Below, piece by piece: positions 24,111-33,888 of a stretch of 58,312 nucleotides of DNA. Source of the stretch: a virus. The notes under the pieces are model-generated. The model searched no databases. It was not told the origin of the DNA and was given only the letters and a program-made list of their open reading frames with translations. Numbering within the stretch: position 1 is the stretch's first letter; every line of letters starts with the position of its first letter. The stretch lies in the IMG/VR virus record IMGVR_UViG_3300017706_001678, positions 1 to 58,312 of that record. The stretch is one strand, 5' to 3'. A program made the position numbers and the translations under genes.

Positions 24111-25543
24111 TGGCTAAATGGATTGTAAAAAAGACCATAAGCGATTCAATAAAAAAGAATCAGATTATAGAGGAGACTAATCTGATTCATATTGAAGCTA
24201 TTAGTCTGTCTGAATATGAGGGGGGATTTAACTTTTTTTCCAAAGGAAAGAATTTTAAAACTGAATCTGGTTCTGTAGTTAAATTATTAGGAAAACGATC
24301 TGATTATAATGAATATTTACAGGAATATGATGGAAGTAAATTAAAAACGTTTAGATGGAAAGGTTCTCCCTCCGTAAATTTATTTGCGGGTAAAGCATAT
24401 AAAGAAAGTCCATTAACTAATTTTGATAGATCCTGTGTTTTAGACGCAGGTACAAACAAAATATTTCTAGAGGACGGATCCGAAGTTGTTGCAATACGTG
24501 GATCTAGAAAAAAATTCAATGAGTGTATGGATATTTTGATTGAAGATACACCATCCAATAACGAATTATTGGATATCTTAGTTGAAGATGACAAAATAAC
24601 TAAACGTGAGTACGTAACTGAAATAATAAAAGAAGAAAAACTAGTTGGTCCCGATGGACCACGAGGATTTCCGGGTGAGCAGGGTCCTGTTGGGGATGAT
24701 GGTCCTGCTGGACCAAGAGGAGATCGTGGTGATGCTGGTCCACGGGGAGAACCCGGTAAAGATGGAACAGATGGTAAAGATGGAACAGATGGTAAAGATG
24801 GAATTGAAGGTGTAGTTGGACCAAAAGGTGAAACTGGTGATCGTGGAGAAAAGGGTGATCAGGGAGAGCAGGGTATTCCCGGTGAGGTTGCACAGAAGGG
24901 AGAACGTGGTGCTATAGGTCCAGCAGGACCTAAAGGAGATAGGGGTCCTCTTGGTCATTCTATTCCCGGCAAACAAGGCGAACAGGGACCTGCCGGACCA
25001 ATGGGTAATACTGGAAGTGCTGGACCTACCGGACCAATGGGTAATAAAGGACCTAGAGGTGCGTCAATAATAGGACCAGAAGGTCCACAAGGACCAAAGG
25101 GAGATGATGGAGAATCTCCGATAGTAAAAGCAAAATATCCTCTTGTTTATAATAAAGATCGTAAGTTATTTACAATTGATAAGAAGTTTTTTGAAAAACT
25201 TCTGTCTGGTGGTAGCGTAAATGAAAAAATGATGAATAATTTTGTCACTGCAGCAGCGGTTGCTGGTGGTGGTGGATTGTCATCAATTAAAGATGGTAAC
25301 AATTCAGATATAGCTTTTGTTAGAAATCCAGAAGATTTAATTTTTGAGGGGTCTGGAGTTTCACTAAATAAGGTGGGTGGTAAGAGTGTAAGAGTTTCAA
25401 TTTCGGGTGGTGGATCTGCTGGGAGCAGTGTGTATGTTTCCGATGATGCGCCTTCTGGAACTTTTGTTACTGGAGATAGGTGGATAGAGTCTGATACCAC
25501 TAAGCTTTTTACTCGTTATGAAGATTTATGGGTAGAATTCTAA
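24110..25543 (+). CDS. Collagen-like tail fibre protein
   Basis: The protein has 477 aa. N-terminal about 178 residues: mixed domain with an acidic helical end. Residues about 179-336: G-X-Y triplets with several short breaks (for example [19 protein letters not shown]), including three repeats of GKDGTD-type triplets, expected to form a trimeric collagen-like shaft. C-terminal about 130 residues: a globular head ending in a [20 protein letters not shown] module shared with other fibres here. Collagen-like segments are common in phage fibres and can rearrange by slippage. Confidence 0.88.
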   Translation: MAKWIVKKTISDSIKKNQIIEETNLIHIEAISLSEYEGGFNFFSKGKNFKTESGSVVKLLGKRSDYNEYLQEYDGSKLKTFRWKGSPSVNLFAGKAYKESPLTNFDRSCVLDAGTNKIFLEDGSEVVAIRGSRKKFNECMDILIEDTPSNNELLDILVEDDKITKREYVTEIIKEEKLVGPDGPRGFPGEQGPVGDDGPAGPRGDRGDAGPRGEPGKDGTDGKDGTDGKDGIEGVVGPKGETGDRGEKGDQGEQGIPGEVAQKGERGAIGPAGPKGDRGPLGHSIPGKQGEQGPAGPMGNTGSAGPTGPMGNKGPRGASIIGPEGPQGPKGDDGESPIVKAKYPLVYNKDRKLFTIDKKFFEKLLSGGSVNEKMMNNFVTAAAVAGGGGLSSIKDGNNSDIAFVRNPEDLIFEGSGVSLNKVGGKSVRVSISGGGSAGSSVYVSDDAPSGTFVTGDRWIESDTTKLFTRYEDLWVEF

Positions 25544-25552
25544 GGAGAGTAA

Positions 25553-26440
25553 ATGGCAATATCATTTCCATTATCACCATCAACCAATGACGAATACACT
25601 TTCAGTGGTATCACATGGAAGTGGAATGGTTATGCATGGAATAAAATAAGCGGTACTGGAACTGGTGGTTCTGGAGCAACTTGGACACGGCAAGATGATG
25701 CTTTTCCAGAAACTTTGGGTGGTATAGAGGCAGGAACTACACTTGCAAACGGAACGGATGCTATACAGGTTTTAGAAAGTCTATTGTATCCATACCAGAC
25801 GGTTAGTTTTAGTTCTTTTTCTACTGGTCTTTCTACTTCATACGAAGTAGGTCAGACTGCAGGTAATTCTACTAATAACGCTACATGGAATACATCAGGT
25901 CCTAATGATAATTGGATTGCCGGATCTCTTTCTATATCAGCAAATCAAAGTGTAGGTACTTTAGTTTCAGGTTTGGATTATGATGACTCTCCCGAAAGTA
26001 TAACACACAACGCATATAATTTTACATCAACAACAACATTAACTTTCACTATAACAGGACAACAAGATCAAGGTAGTAACGCAACAAGAAATCAAAATCT
26101 ATCTTGGAAGTATAAATACTTTAGTGGAAAAACTGGAGCAGGATTTGATGGTTCTGGTCTTACTGGACAAGGATTTGCAGACACATTTAGAACTACTCCC
26201 AATAATTATACAGTTACTTTTGCTGCTGCAAGTCCAGCAAATAAAGGATATTTTGTTATACCAGAAGAAGAAATTTCTGGCTCGTTGACTTTTACTGATA
26301 CTGGGACCAATTTGAACTTTCCTTTCACTGATGGGGGAACTTTTGGTCATGTGAATACATTTGGATTAAATGTCGTATATCATCTATATGAATCTACCAA
26401 CAATTTCGCAGGGGAAGTATCAGTAAAGGTTAGCACATAA
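25553..26440 (+). CDS. Tail fibre/virion protein with FPxSPxxND N-terminal module
   Basis: The protein has 295 aa. The start SFPLSPSTNDEYTFSGITWK, then WNGYAWNKI, is the same N-terminal module as the 1077-aa fibre at 29519 (FPNSPSVNDTTTIGSKTFKW). A middle segment, TTLANGTDAIQVLESLLYPYQ, is typical of marine phage fibre proteins. The rest is Ser/Thr-rich beta structure. GGAG stands just before the ATG. Function: fibre or fibre-tip component (inference from module and operon). Confidence 0.72.
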   Translation: MAISFPLSPSTNDEYTFSGITWKWNGYAWNKISGTGTGGSGATWTRQDDAFPETLGGIEAGTTLANGTDAIQVLESLLYPYQTVSFSSFSTGLSTSYEVGQTAGNSTNNATWNTSGPNDNWIAGSLSISANQSVGTLVSGLDYDDSPESITHNAYNFTSTTTLTFTITGQQDQGSNATRNQNLSWKYKYFSGKTGAGFDGSGLTGQGFADTFRTTPNNYTVTFAAASPANKGYFVIPEEEISGSLTFTDTGTNLNFPFTDGGTFGHVNTFGLNVVYHLYESTNNFAGEVSVKVST

Positions 26441-27105
26441 TGGCAATTATTACGGGTGGAGTTAGAATAGGAGGGTTTATATCGCCTACTGATACGGCGG
26501 ATACTTTCCCTGTAACTAAACCAGAATTTGGTTTGGGTGGACTTCGTACTGTAAACAATACAACTGCAAGAAATAACATACCGTCTGATCGCAGGGAAGA
26601 GGGTATGTTGGTTTATGTTCTGGGTGATCAGACATATTACAAACTAGAAGGTGGTATATCCAATTCGGATTGGTCTATACTTTCTTTGAGTGCAACTGCT
26701 ATAACCTTTGATGCATCACCACCGTCATCTCCAAACCTTGGTGACTTTTGGTTTGAAGAAGACACTGGATCTTTCTTTGTTTATGTGAGTGACGGAGATT
26801 CGCTCCAATGGGTAGAAATAAATGGTCAGCCGGGTCCTAGAGGTGATACTGGTCCTTCTGGTGGACCCATAGGACCAACTGGTGATACAGGTGATACGGG
26901 ACCACAGGGACCACAAGGTCCTGCTGGATCTGGAGGCGAGGTAGACTTATCTGGTCCTACCTTTACAATTGAAGGAATTAATGCTCTCAAATTTGTTCAG
27001 GGTAGTAACGTTATTATTGGTGTTACAAACGAAGGATCTGGGTCTACAGGATATATAAATATATCAGTGGATTTAGAATTCATACTTGGCGGGACTTTTA
27101 CTTAA
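26440..27105 (+). CDS. Short collagen-like fibre protein
   Basis: The protein has 221 aa. A globular first half includes NLGDFWFEEDTGSFFVYV (GDxWF module, about 104-121) ending in LQWVEI. A short collagen-like stretch of about 30 residues follows (GQPGPRGDTGPSGGPIGPTG and on), then a beta-rich tail. It overlaps the previous gene by one base. The placement of the GDxWF module directly before G-X-Y triplets is repeated in other genes here, pointing to module shuffling. Confidence 0.8.
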   Translation: MAIITGGVRIGGFISPTDTADTFPVTKPEFGLGGLRTVNNTTARNNIPSDRREEGMLVYVLGDQTYYKLEGGISNSDWSILSLSATAITFDASPPSSPNLGDFWFEEDTGSFFVYVSDGDSLQWVEINGQPGPRGDTGPSGGPIGPTGDTGDTGPQGPQGPAGSGGEVDLSGPTFTIEGINALKFVQGSNVIIGVTNEGSGSTGYINISVDLEFILGGTFT

Positions 27106-27116
27106 GGAATTAACTG

Positions 27117-28562
27117 ATGGCAAGAGAATCAACTATTCAAATTTTGTATGGTGGTAGTACTGTAGGGGCACCCGCAGATCTGAGTGATGGTGAATTAGCC
27201 TACGCTCATGGATCAAAAAATCTATTCGTTGGTGCTGGTGGAAACAATACTGCAGTAAGAATTGGCGCAGAAGTATTAGACGAAGACGACTTTAACTCTA
27301 ACAGTGCAACTTCTCTTGCTTCTCAGCAGTCAATTAAGACCTACGTCGATAACTCCATTGGTGCTTCTGCTGGTGTTACGAGTATCGAAGCTCTGACTGG
27401 TTCTGTTAATGTTGCGGCTGGTTCTGGTATTGGTGTTAGTACTACTGGTAGTGGTAGTGGTACTTTAACAATAAGTGGTCTTACAGCGTCTACTAGCGTA
27501 GTTGGTGTTGCAAAATATAACTCCGATGACTTTACTGTGAGTGCTGCCGGTAATGTTTCTCTGGCAAACGATGCTATTAATCTTATTACCGATGATACGA
27601 CTACAAAAATTGTTGGTTTGGGATCTAATACGTTCATTTCTGGTTCTAATGGTATAATAACTTCTTCCTCTGGTAATACTCTAACTATTGATTTGAGTAA
27701 CAGTGGAATTCCAAATGCAAAACTAACAAATTCTAGCATGAATTTTTCAGGTGGAACCGGTGGTGTTGAAATAGATGGATCCACTAGCACACAAGTTGTT
27801 CAACTTGGTAGCACTGTAACAATAGGTGTAACTGCAGCAACCGCAACCCAAGTTGGCGTTGCAGCTTTTGCTGCTGCTGACTTTGCTCTTGCTACTGATG
27901 CGAGTGGGTATGGTACTGTTAATATTAAATCTGGCGGTGTTGGAAATAACCAATTAGCCAACTCTAGTGTATCATTTGGTGGTGTGTCTCTCAATCTTGG
28001 AGAAACAGACGCGACCCCTGCGTTTAATCTTTCTGATGCAACAGGATTGAATCCGAACACTGGTATTTCTGGTGATATTCCTTCTTCTAAGCTAGACAAT
28101 TCTGGATTTACGGTTACTACTTCAACCGACTCTGGTAGTTTCAGTATCGGTCTCGGACAATCTCTGGGATTTACAGGAACCGCTAACGAAATTACAGTGG
28201 AAGAAACTGCCGGAAAAGTTCAAATTGGAATGCCTGATGATGTTACAATATCAGGAGATCTTACTGTAAATGGAACTGTTACTACAATAAACACCACTAC
28301 GGTATTGGTTGAAGATTCTTTAATGGGTCTTGCAAATAACAATTCCGCAGATAGTATTGACATTGGATTTGTTGGTCAGTATAATGATGGTTCTATTAAG
28401 TATACAGGTCTTGCAAGAGATGCAAATGACTCGGGTAAGTTTAAGTTGTTTGAAGACATAAGTGGCGCTGCATATAATGGTACAGACGCTACACTTCCTA
28501 GCATGTCTGCTGGTAACATCGCAACTTTGGTTTGTAAGGTAAATGCTGGTACATATTCTTGA
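27117..28562 (+). CDS. Large beta-rich tail fibre protein
   Basis: The protein has 481 aa. The N-terminal RESTIQILYGGS module recurs in the protein at 28787. The body is Gly/Ser/Thr/Val-rich with repeated short strands, predicted as a long beta-structured shaft. The C-terminal GDLTVNGTVTTINTTTV, then DSLMGLANNN, SIDIGFVGQYNDG and YTGLARDANDSGKFKLF, is a segment I know as common in marine T4-like phage fibres. No catalytic motif. Likely an adhesin shaft. Confidence 0.82.
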   Translation: MARESTIQILYGGSTVGAPADLSDGELAYAHGSKNLFVGAGGNNTAVRIGAEVLDEDDFNSNSATSLASQQSIKTYVDNSIGASAGVTSIEALTGSVNVAAGSGIGVSTTGSGSGTLTISGLTASTSVVGVAKYNSDDFTVSAAGNVSLANDAINLITDDTTTKIVGLGSNTFISGSNGIITSSSGNTLTIDLSNSGIPNAKLTNSSMNFSGGTGGVEIDGSTSTQVVQLGSTVTIGVTAATATQVGVAAFAAADFALATDASGYGTVNIKSGGVGNNQLANSSVSFGGVSLNLGETDATPAFNLSDATGLNPNTGISGDIPSSKLDNSGFTVTTSTDSGSFSIGLGQSLGFTGTANEITVEETAGKVQIGMPDDVTISGDLTVNGTVTTINTTTVLVEDSLMGLANNNSADSIDIGFVGQYNDGSIKYTGLARDANDSGKFKLFEDISGAAYNGTDATLPSMSAGNIATLVCKVNAGTYS

Positions 28563-28584
28563 TTTTTAGTGAAAGGTTTATATT

Positions 28585-28782
28585 ATGGATTCGAAGTATA
28601 GTGATTATTTGGCCGAGATTTCCCTTACTCGGTATAGTGAGATAATGCCTCATTGTATAAAGTTGGAGGCTAAGGTAAAGGAGTTGAACGATCTTTACAC
28701 TGAGTCTGTTGCTAAGGTAGCAGAACTCACTAAAAAATTAGAGACAAAGGGAAGAAGAACTACTAAAAAAGATTTTGAGTGA
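28585..28782 (+). CDS. Small coiled-coil protein
   Basis: The protein has 65 aa. Residues about 20-55 form heptads (IKLEAKVKELNDLYTESVAK), followed by a basic tail GRRTTKKDFE. A GAAAGG site lies about 8 nt before the ATG. It sits between two fibre genes that share an N-terminal module, so a small fibre chaperone or connector is possible, but no family is recognised. Confidence 0.62.
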   Translation: MDSKYSDYLAEISLTRYSEIMPHCIKLEAKVKELNDLYTESVAKVAELTKKLETKGRRTTKKDFE

Positions 28783-28786
28783 GTAA

Positions 28787-29494
28787 ATGTTAAATAGAGA
28801 ATCTACAATACAAATTTTATACTCTGAAACAAGTGGTGTAACTCCTGATTCTACTTTACTAAAAGATGGTGAACTAGCCATCAACGCAGCCGATGAAAAA
28901 ATATTTTTCAAAGGTTCTGATGATGGACTTAAGGAAATCAATAGTTCTACATACTCAGTTTCTTCTATAAATGGAGAGACTGGTGATATAACAAAGTTAT
29001 ATGGTAGTTTTAGAAACAATAATAATATTGAATATACATCAACTTCTGGTGTATCATTAGGAACTTCGTTTTATAATTCAGACGATGCTTCTGGATTAAC
29101 ATTAGTTGATGGATACGTAGAGATAAACAAGGCGGGTGTTTATAAAATTTCTACTGACGTTAGTGTTGGTTCTACTGGATCATCACTATTTGGTCCTATT
29201 GGAGTTAAAACTTATCTTCAATATTATGTTACAGTTTTTGGTAGTCAAATAACTGCAGCTGTTACAGGAACTGATATGTATATTTTGATTCCTCGAACGA
29301 ATCCGGGTGGATCTCGAGAATCAACTTCCACTTCAACTTCTAATATTTTATTTGAGGTAACTCAAAATACTTTAAATAATAGCACAACGAATCTTAGAAT
29401 TGCTCCTTTCAGCACAATCGATTATGGTACTATAGGATCTGGAACTTTAATATCTCCTTCGGGAGGAACTCGGATGACAATTGAAGAACTCTGA
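28787..29494 (+). CDS. C1q-like jelly-roll fibre head protein
   Basis: The protein has 235 aa. The N-terminal RESTIQILYSET module is shared with 27117. From about residue 80 the pattern resembles a C1q/TNF-like trimeric jelly roll: a conserved DGYVEINKAGVYKISTDVSV strand pair (matching I-x-A-G-x-Y-x-I-x) and a final RMTIEEL strand. Such domains cap collagen-like stalks in fibres. The ATG follows the previous stop by 4 nt. Confidence 0.72.
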   Translation: MLNRESTIQILYSETSGVTPDSTLLKDGELAINAADEKIFFKGSDDGLKEINSSTYSVSSINGETGDITKLYGSFRNNNNIEYTSTSGVSLGTSFYNSDDASGLTLVDGYVEINKAGVYKISTDVSVGSTGSSLFGPIGVKTYLQYYVTVFGSQITAAVTGTDMYILIPRTNPGGSRESTSTSTSNILFEVTQNTLNNSTTNLRIAPFSTIDYGTIGSGTLISPSGGTRMTIEEL

Positions 29495-29518
29495 TATATA
29501 CTGTAAGAGGAATTATTA

Positions 29519-32500
29519 ATGGGTACATTTCCAAACAGTCCGAGTGTAAATGATACTACCACTATAGGCAGTAAAACTTTTAAATGGACAGGCTATGCTT
29601 GGACTCAAGAAGTTTCTGGTAGTAGTGGTTCTAGTGGCGGAGCTTCTGCTACAGGTGCAACCTATGTCTATACCTCTGGTGGTAGTCTTTCGAATGCTTC
29701 TAGTAATGGAGAATTTTTCCATAGCACTAGCAGCAATACAATTTCAATAAATCAAAATGATAATGATGGAGATAGTTTTGCTAATGCGTTAAATGGCACA
29801 TTGACTACCACGGGTAGAATTGGTGTTATTTTTGGTGACTCTACAATAGAAAGAAACTTCTATTATGATTCAGTAACTTTATTTTCAGGATCATATACAT
29901 TTACTGCGACTGGAATTCTACCAAACATTTCAACTGGTAGTGGTAAGACGGTAACAATAAATGTTTATGCTGATGCACCAGCACAGGCTGCTTCTGAATA
30001 CTTTAGATTCCCTGATGGAACAGAAGCAGAAAGTATTGTCACTTCGTTTAATGGTCTTACTGGTGATGTCACTGGTGTTTCTAGTTTCAACGGCGAAACA
30101 GGTGCAGTTACTTTTGACCAATTGACGGCAAAAACATATGCTGTAACTGTCGTCAACGCGAGTGGAAACAAATACGCTATCGACGGTGTTACACAGGATA
30201 CAGTTCATCTTCTTCGTGGTCAGAAATATGTTTTCTCTCTTGCGGGAAGTGTAAGTGGACACCCATTCCATCTACAGACTACCGACAATGGCGGTGCTTA
30301 TGACTCTGGTAATTTATACACCACGGGAGTTGTGAGGGCAGGAGTAGATGACGGTGATATAACATTTACTGTTCCTTATGATGCACCAAATACTCTATAC
30401 TACAGATGTCAATACCACGGTGGTATGGGTGGTGAAGTTTCTATAAAGAATCTTACGTCGAATGATCTACAAGGAATTCAGGGTATTCAAGGCATTCAAG
30501 GCGAAAATGGTGACACTGGAGAACAAGGACCTGTGGGCGACACTGGCCCTGCTGGTTCTGGTGGTGGTAATACTCTTTCTGCCGGTGATGGTCTTACGCT
30601 TTCATCAAACGTAGCAGGTGTAGGACATACTCTAGGTATAGATCCAACCGCAGTGATACATGTCGCAGGTATCTCTAGTGATGGTGGTATTACTGCTGGT
30701 GGAATGATTCAGGGACAACATCTAACCATTGCTGGTAATGGCAACTTTGGTACTGGATCTAGGCTTGTATCTCCAAACAGTCATAGTCTTTACTTTGCGA
30801 CTTCAAGTATAGATCTTAGTACATACGGTAGTGGATCTAGAGGTATCAAGGTAGGGTATAGTACAACAAGTATCGAATCTGCCCACACTCTTGTAACTAA
30901 GGGTCCGGGCATCTCAATGGATGCAGGTGGTATCACCTTCGCCGATGGAACCTTCCAATCAAGTGCTACATCTGCTGTCACTGGTCCTGCTGGACCTGTG
31001 GGTGACACTGGCCCTGCTGGTGCAGGTTCTGGTGGTTCTACCCTATCTGCCGGTGATGGTCTTACGCTTTCATCAAACGTAGCAGGTGTTGGTTATACTC
31101 TAGGTATTGATCCAACCTCCGTAGTTCATGTCGCTGGTATCTCCTCTGATGGTGGTATTACTGCTGGTCTATTCACGATAAATCAGGTCGTGAATGAGAT
31201 GCATGTCCCAGTATCGGCTAGAATAAAAAATAGTAGCAGTCACGGTCTTAAGTTTTCTAGTAGTGGGACTCAGATTCAGGCTGCTGGTTCTGGAAACAAT
31301 AGTTTTGAAGTTAAATCGGGACTTGCAATTGTTAATTCTTCCCTTCTTCTTCATGTTAAAGGTCTCGGAATTTCAATGGATCAAGGTGGTATCACCTTCG
31401 CCGATGGAACCTTCCAATCAAGTGCCGCATCTGGATCTGGTGTGACCGGTGCAGATGGTACTTCCGTTGGTTACACCGCAGGCAATACTGCCCCTGTGGG
31501 TGCAAACACTGGAGATTTCTGGTATGAAAATGACACCGGACTATATTATGCTTATATTTTTGACGGAACTACTTTGGGTTGGATGCAGATTTCTGGTATC
31601 GATGGTGTAACTGGTGCCACTGGTTCCGCTGGATCTGGTGGTGGGGGTGGAGCCACTTACTATGGTGGCGATGGTCTTACACTCTCTTCTGGTAACACAT
31701 TCTCCATAGATCCAACCGCCGTGATCCATGCCGCAGGTATCTCCTGTGATGGTGGTATTACTGTTGGTGGTGAACTACGAGCAGTTTCAGACATCGTATT
31801 CAACGGCGGTTCTAGGATTCAGAACGATTCCAGTAGTAGAAATAGTTACATCTATTTTGAAGATGGAAATGATGGACAAATCAGATTCCGTCCTGATAAT
31901 ATGCCCGCGTTTACTATTGCTAGGTCGGAGGGTGTGATCGTTAACAGTGGAGTTAGATTTAGATCAGAACCAATCGCAGAGTTTCTTGCAGGCATTTCGC
32001 TGGATGCTGGCATCACCTTCCCTGATGGAACCTTCCAATCAACTGCTCCTACTGGGTCTACCATAACCGCTGGTGCAGGTATGACACTCGCTGGATCTAC
32101 TCTAGGTATTGATCCAACCGCCGTGATCCATGCCGCAGGTATCTCTAGTGACGGAGGGATCACTTCATCTGGTGATGTTTACGCTGGTCAAAGGGTTTCC
32201 GTTAGCGGGCACGAAATCTATAGAAATGGTTCGCAAATTCAATTTAATATCAATGGTAATGGTGCTAGAATCAGTTTCGGTGAGTGGGGTAGTGGTATCT
32301 TTAACCATTACCTAGAGTCAGGAAATCATGTGAAAGCAGGAACATATGTGGAAGCAGGAACATATGTTCACGCTGGAACTGGAGTGTCTCTTGACGCTGG
32401 TGGTATCACCTTCCCTGATGGAACCTTCCAGTCTACTGCACCTACTGCATCAACGGTAACCGCCTCTTATTCGGGACACCTTGAATCTGCAATCATGAAG

Positions 32501-32752
32501 ACGTACTACCTCGATCCCAGAGTTCCTGTAGGAAGAACCGTGACTGAGTTCTACGCAATCTGTGGAACTGGTGGATGCTCTGCTGAAATTGGTGGACAAA
32601 ATGGATCAATCTCTACGATCACTGTTTCTCCTACTGGTGTCACTGGATCTCTTGCGAATACTACACTGCCAGTGGGAGGTACTCTTGACATGACTCTTAC
32701 TAATGTAGTTGGATGTTTCGATCTCCGATTTGCAGTGAGGTACACGCAATGA
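29519..32752 (+). CDS. 1077-aa modular tail fibre with a cupredoxin-like domain and tandem repeat modules
   Basis: An N-terminal FPNSPSVND module leads, followed by beta-rich sequence. Residues about 200-315 look like a cupredoxin: THLLRGQ-type strand, HPFH (H248, H251), FTVPYDAPNTLYYRC with C297, H300 and M303 as possible type-1 copper ligands. Then come a short collagen-like stretch, four repeated modules of the form GDGLTLSS, GIDPTAVIHVAGIS(S/C)DGGIT, spacer, GISxDxGGITFxDGTFQS, and a second short collagen-like insert. One GDxWF module lies within. The C-terminal about 110 residues form a separate domain. Copper binding is not proven, but the ligand set is complete. Confidence 0.85.
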   Translation: MGTFPNSPSVNDTTTIGSKTFKWTGYAWTQEVSGSSGSSGGASATGATYVYTSGGSLSNASSNGEFFHSTSSNTISINQNDNDGDSFANALNGTLTTTGRIGVIFGDSTIERNFYYDSVTLFSGSYTFTATGILPNISTGSGKTVTINVYADAPAQAASEYFRFPDGTEAESIVTSFNGLTGDVTGVSSFNGETGAVTFDQLTAKTYAVTVVNASGNKYAIDGVTQDTVHLLRGQKYVFSLAGSVSGHPFHLQTTDNGGAYDSGNLYTTGVVRAGVDDGDITFTVPYDAPNTLYYRCQYHGGMGGEVSIKNLTSNDLQGIQGIQGIQGENGDTGEQGPVGDTGPAGSGGGNTLSAGDGLTLSSNVAGVGHTLGIDPTAVIHVAGISSDGGITAGGMIQGQHLTIAGNGNFGTGSRLVSPNSHSLYFATSSIDLSTYGSGSRGIKVGYSTTSIESAHTLVTKGPGISMDAGGITFADGTFQSSATSAVTGPAGPVGDTGPAGAGSGGSTLSAGDGLTLSSNVAGVGYTLGIDPTSVVHVAGISSDGGITAGLFTINQVVNEMHVPVSARIKNSSSHGLKFSSSGTQIQAAGSGNNSFEVKSGLAIVNSSLLLHVKGLGISMDQGGITFADGTFQSSAASGSGVTGADGTSVGYTAGNTAPVGANTGDFWYENDTGLYYAYIFDGTTLGWMQISGIDGVTGATGSAGSGGGGGATYYGGDGLTLSSGNTFSIDPTAVIHAAGISCDGGITVGGELRAVSDIVFNGGSRIQNDSSSRNSYIYFEDGNDGQIRFRPDNMPAFTIARSEGVIVNSGVRFRSEPIAEFLAGISLDAGITFPDGTFQSTAPTGSTITAGAGMTLAGSTLGIDPTAVIHAAGISSDGGITSSGDVYAGQRVSVSGHEIYRNGSQIQFNINGNGARISFGEWGSGIFNHYLESGNHVKAGTYVEAGTYVHAGTGVSLDAGGITFPDGTFQSTAPTASTVTASYSGHLESAIMKTYYLDPRVPVGRTVTEFYAICGTGGCSAEIGGQNGSISTITVSPTGVTGSLANTTLPVGGTLDMTLTNVVGCFDLRFAVRYTQ
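30581..32440 (+). repeat. Tandem intragenic DNA repeats in the 1077-aa fibre
   Basis: Four diverged modules lie here. One near-identical block starts at 30581 and 31049 (GCCGGTGATGGTCTTACG and on, over 40 nt alike), with related copies near 31668 and 32098. A second element coding ITF(A/P)DGTFQS stands at about 30929, 31388, 32010 and 32401. Such repeats allow unequal recombination that changes fibre length. Confidence 0.8.
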
Positions 32753-33888
32753 GTTGGTTCGGTGGAGTAATGAATGGAGATAATGACGCATTTCAACTTG
32801 TTATTTCAACCACATCAAGTTCGTCAACTTTAACATTAGATAAAGAAAACCTTGTAAATGCAGATCTAGATTATATTTGGATTGATTGGGGTGACGGTAC
32901 GCCATATCAACAAGTTAGTGATATTATTTCAGGATCCAATATAGATCATACCTATGCTGATGCTGGAACGTATATAGTTAGAACTTGGCAACAAGATTGG
33001 GATCCTGATAACGGTTCTACATCATCATTTTCTTATGAAAACTTAGGAAATCATCAGTTAGGTACTAATGTTGTTACTATCGCTATAAATAGTTTTGGTC
33101 TAATGAATCATTGTAGTATGGAATACGGTCGTCGGAGGTATGGTTGGAATTGGAATGTTTGGAACTCTGATAATCTTAGTAACTATCCGATAAATCTTAC
33201 TGGCAGATTAAGTAGTTTCTTTGAAGACTGTAGTCACTTACATAATGGATTTCTAGATACTCCAGCAAATAATGAAAGAAATATGAACCAATGGTTTCAG
33301 ACGCAAAATCCGACTGCATTTCAAGGTTCATTTCGTTTTAATAAACATTTTAATCCTCTAATAGGCAAATGGAATATGTCTAATGTAGACATGATGTATC
33401 AGTCATTCTGGGAGTGTATTAAATTTATAGGTATCGGATTACAAGATTGGGATACGAGCAATGTGTATAATTGGGGTATGGCGTTTGAAGATTGCTACAT
33501 CGCCACATTCGAGGACATAGGTAATTGGTCTATGGCGGGTCAATCAAGTATGAACAGAATGTTCAACTATTGTGGCGAACTAAATGAAGATATCAGTGCG
33601 TGGGGAACGAATGATGGTGGAATGCGAACCGCTGGTGGTGCGAACTTCTCCTCGATGTTAAGTTATACTGCAATGAGTATAGAAAACTATAGTAAGTGGA
33701 TAATCTGTCTTGCAAACTGGGCCTATGATAATAGTTATACAACTGCCGAAAGTCTTGGTGGTACTGGGTTATCATATAATTCTACAACCTATAATGGAAT
33801 AGGTAGTGGTCAATATACAGACGCTACGGCGGCCGCAACTTACTTGGAAGGTTTGGGATGGACAATTGGGGGGACTGATCTAGGATGA
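32749..33888 (+). CDS. PKD-like plus BspA-type leucine-rich repeat protein
   Basis: The protein has 379 aa from ATG 32749, which overlaps the upstream TGA; further upstream frame extension is shadowed by the fibre gene. Residues about 25-85 look like a PKD domain (IDWGDGTPYQQ, then HTYADAGTYIVRTW). Residues about 160-330 carry DUF285/BspA repeats: W-(N/D)-(T/M)-S-N-V, then M-x-x-(S/A)-F-x-x-C (GKWNMSNVDMMYQSFWEC; LQDWDTSNVYNWGMAFEDC; NWSMAGQSSMNRMFNYC). In bacteria and parasites these are cell-surface adhesins. In a fibre island, receptor binding is the natural inference. Confidence 0.8.
   Translation: MSWFGGVMNGDNDAFQLVISTTSSSSTLTLDKENLVNADLDYIWIDWGDGTPYQQVSDIISGSNIDHTYADAGTYIVRTWQQDWDPDNGSTSSFSYENLGNHQLGTNVVTIAINSFGLMNHCSMEYGRRRYGWNWNVWNSDNLSNYPINLTGRLSSFFEDCSHLHNGFLDTPANNERNMNQWFQTQNPTAFQGSFRFNKHFNPLIGKWNMSNVDMMYQSFWECIKFIGIGLQDWDTSNVYNWGMAFEDCYIATFEDIGNWSMAGQSSMNRMFNYCGELNEDISAWGTNDGGMRTAGGANFSSMLSYTAMSIENYSKWIICLANWAYDNSYTTAESLGGTGLSYNSTTYNGIGSGQYTDATAAATYLEGLGWTIGGTDLG

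Noticed and set aside
24770-25110. Repeat-rich DNA considered as a CRISPR array
   Set aside because: The repeats are glycine triplet codons of a collagen-like protein; no regular repeat-spacer pattern.
27341-27790. Antisense 149-codon open frame within the 481-aa fibre gene
   Set aside because: It lies wholly opposite a low-complexity Ser/Gly/Thr-rich gene, where reverse frames stay open by codon bias; no ribosome site or family motif.
32713-32748. Upstream extension of the PKD/LRR protein
   Set aside because: The 12 extra codons lie inside the fibre gene; ATG 32749 makes the usual 4-bp overlap.
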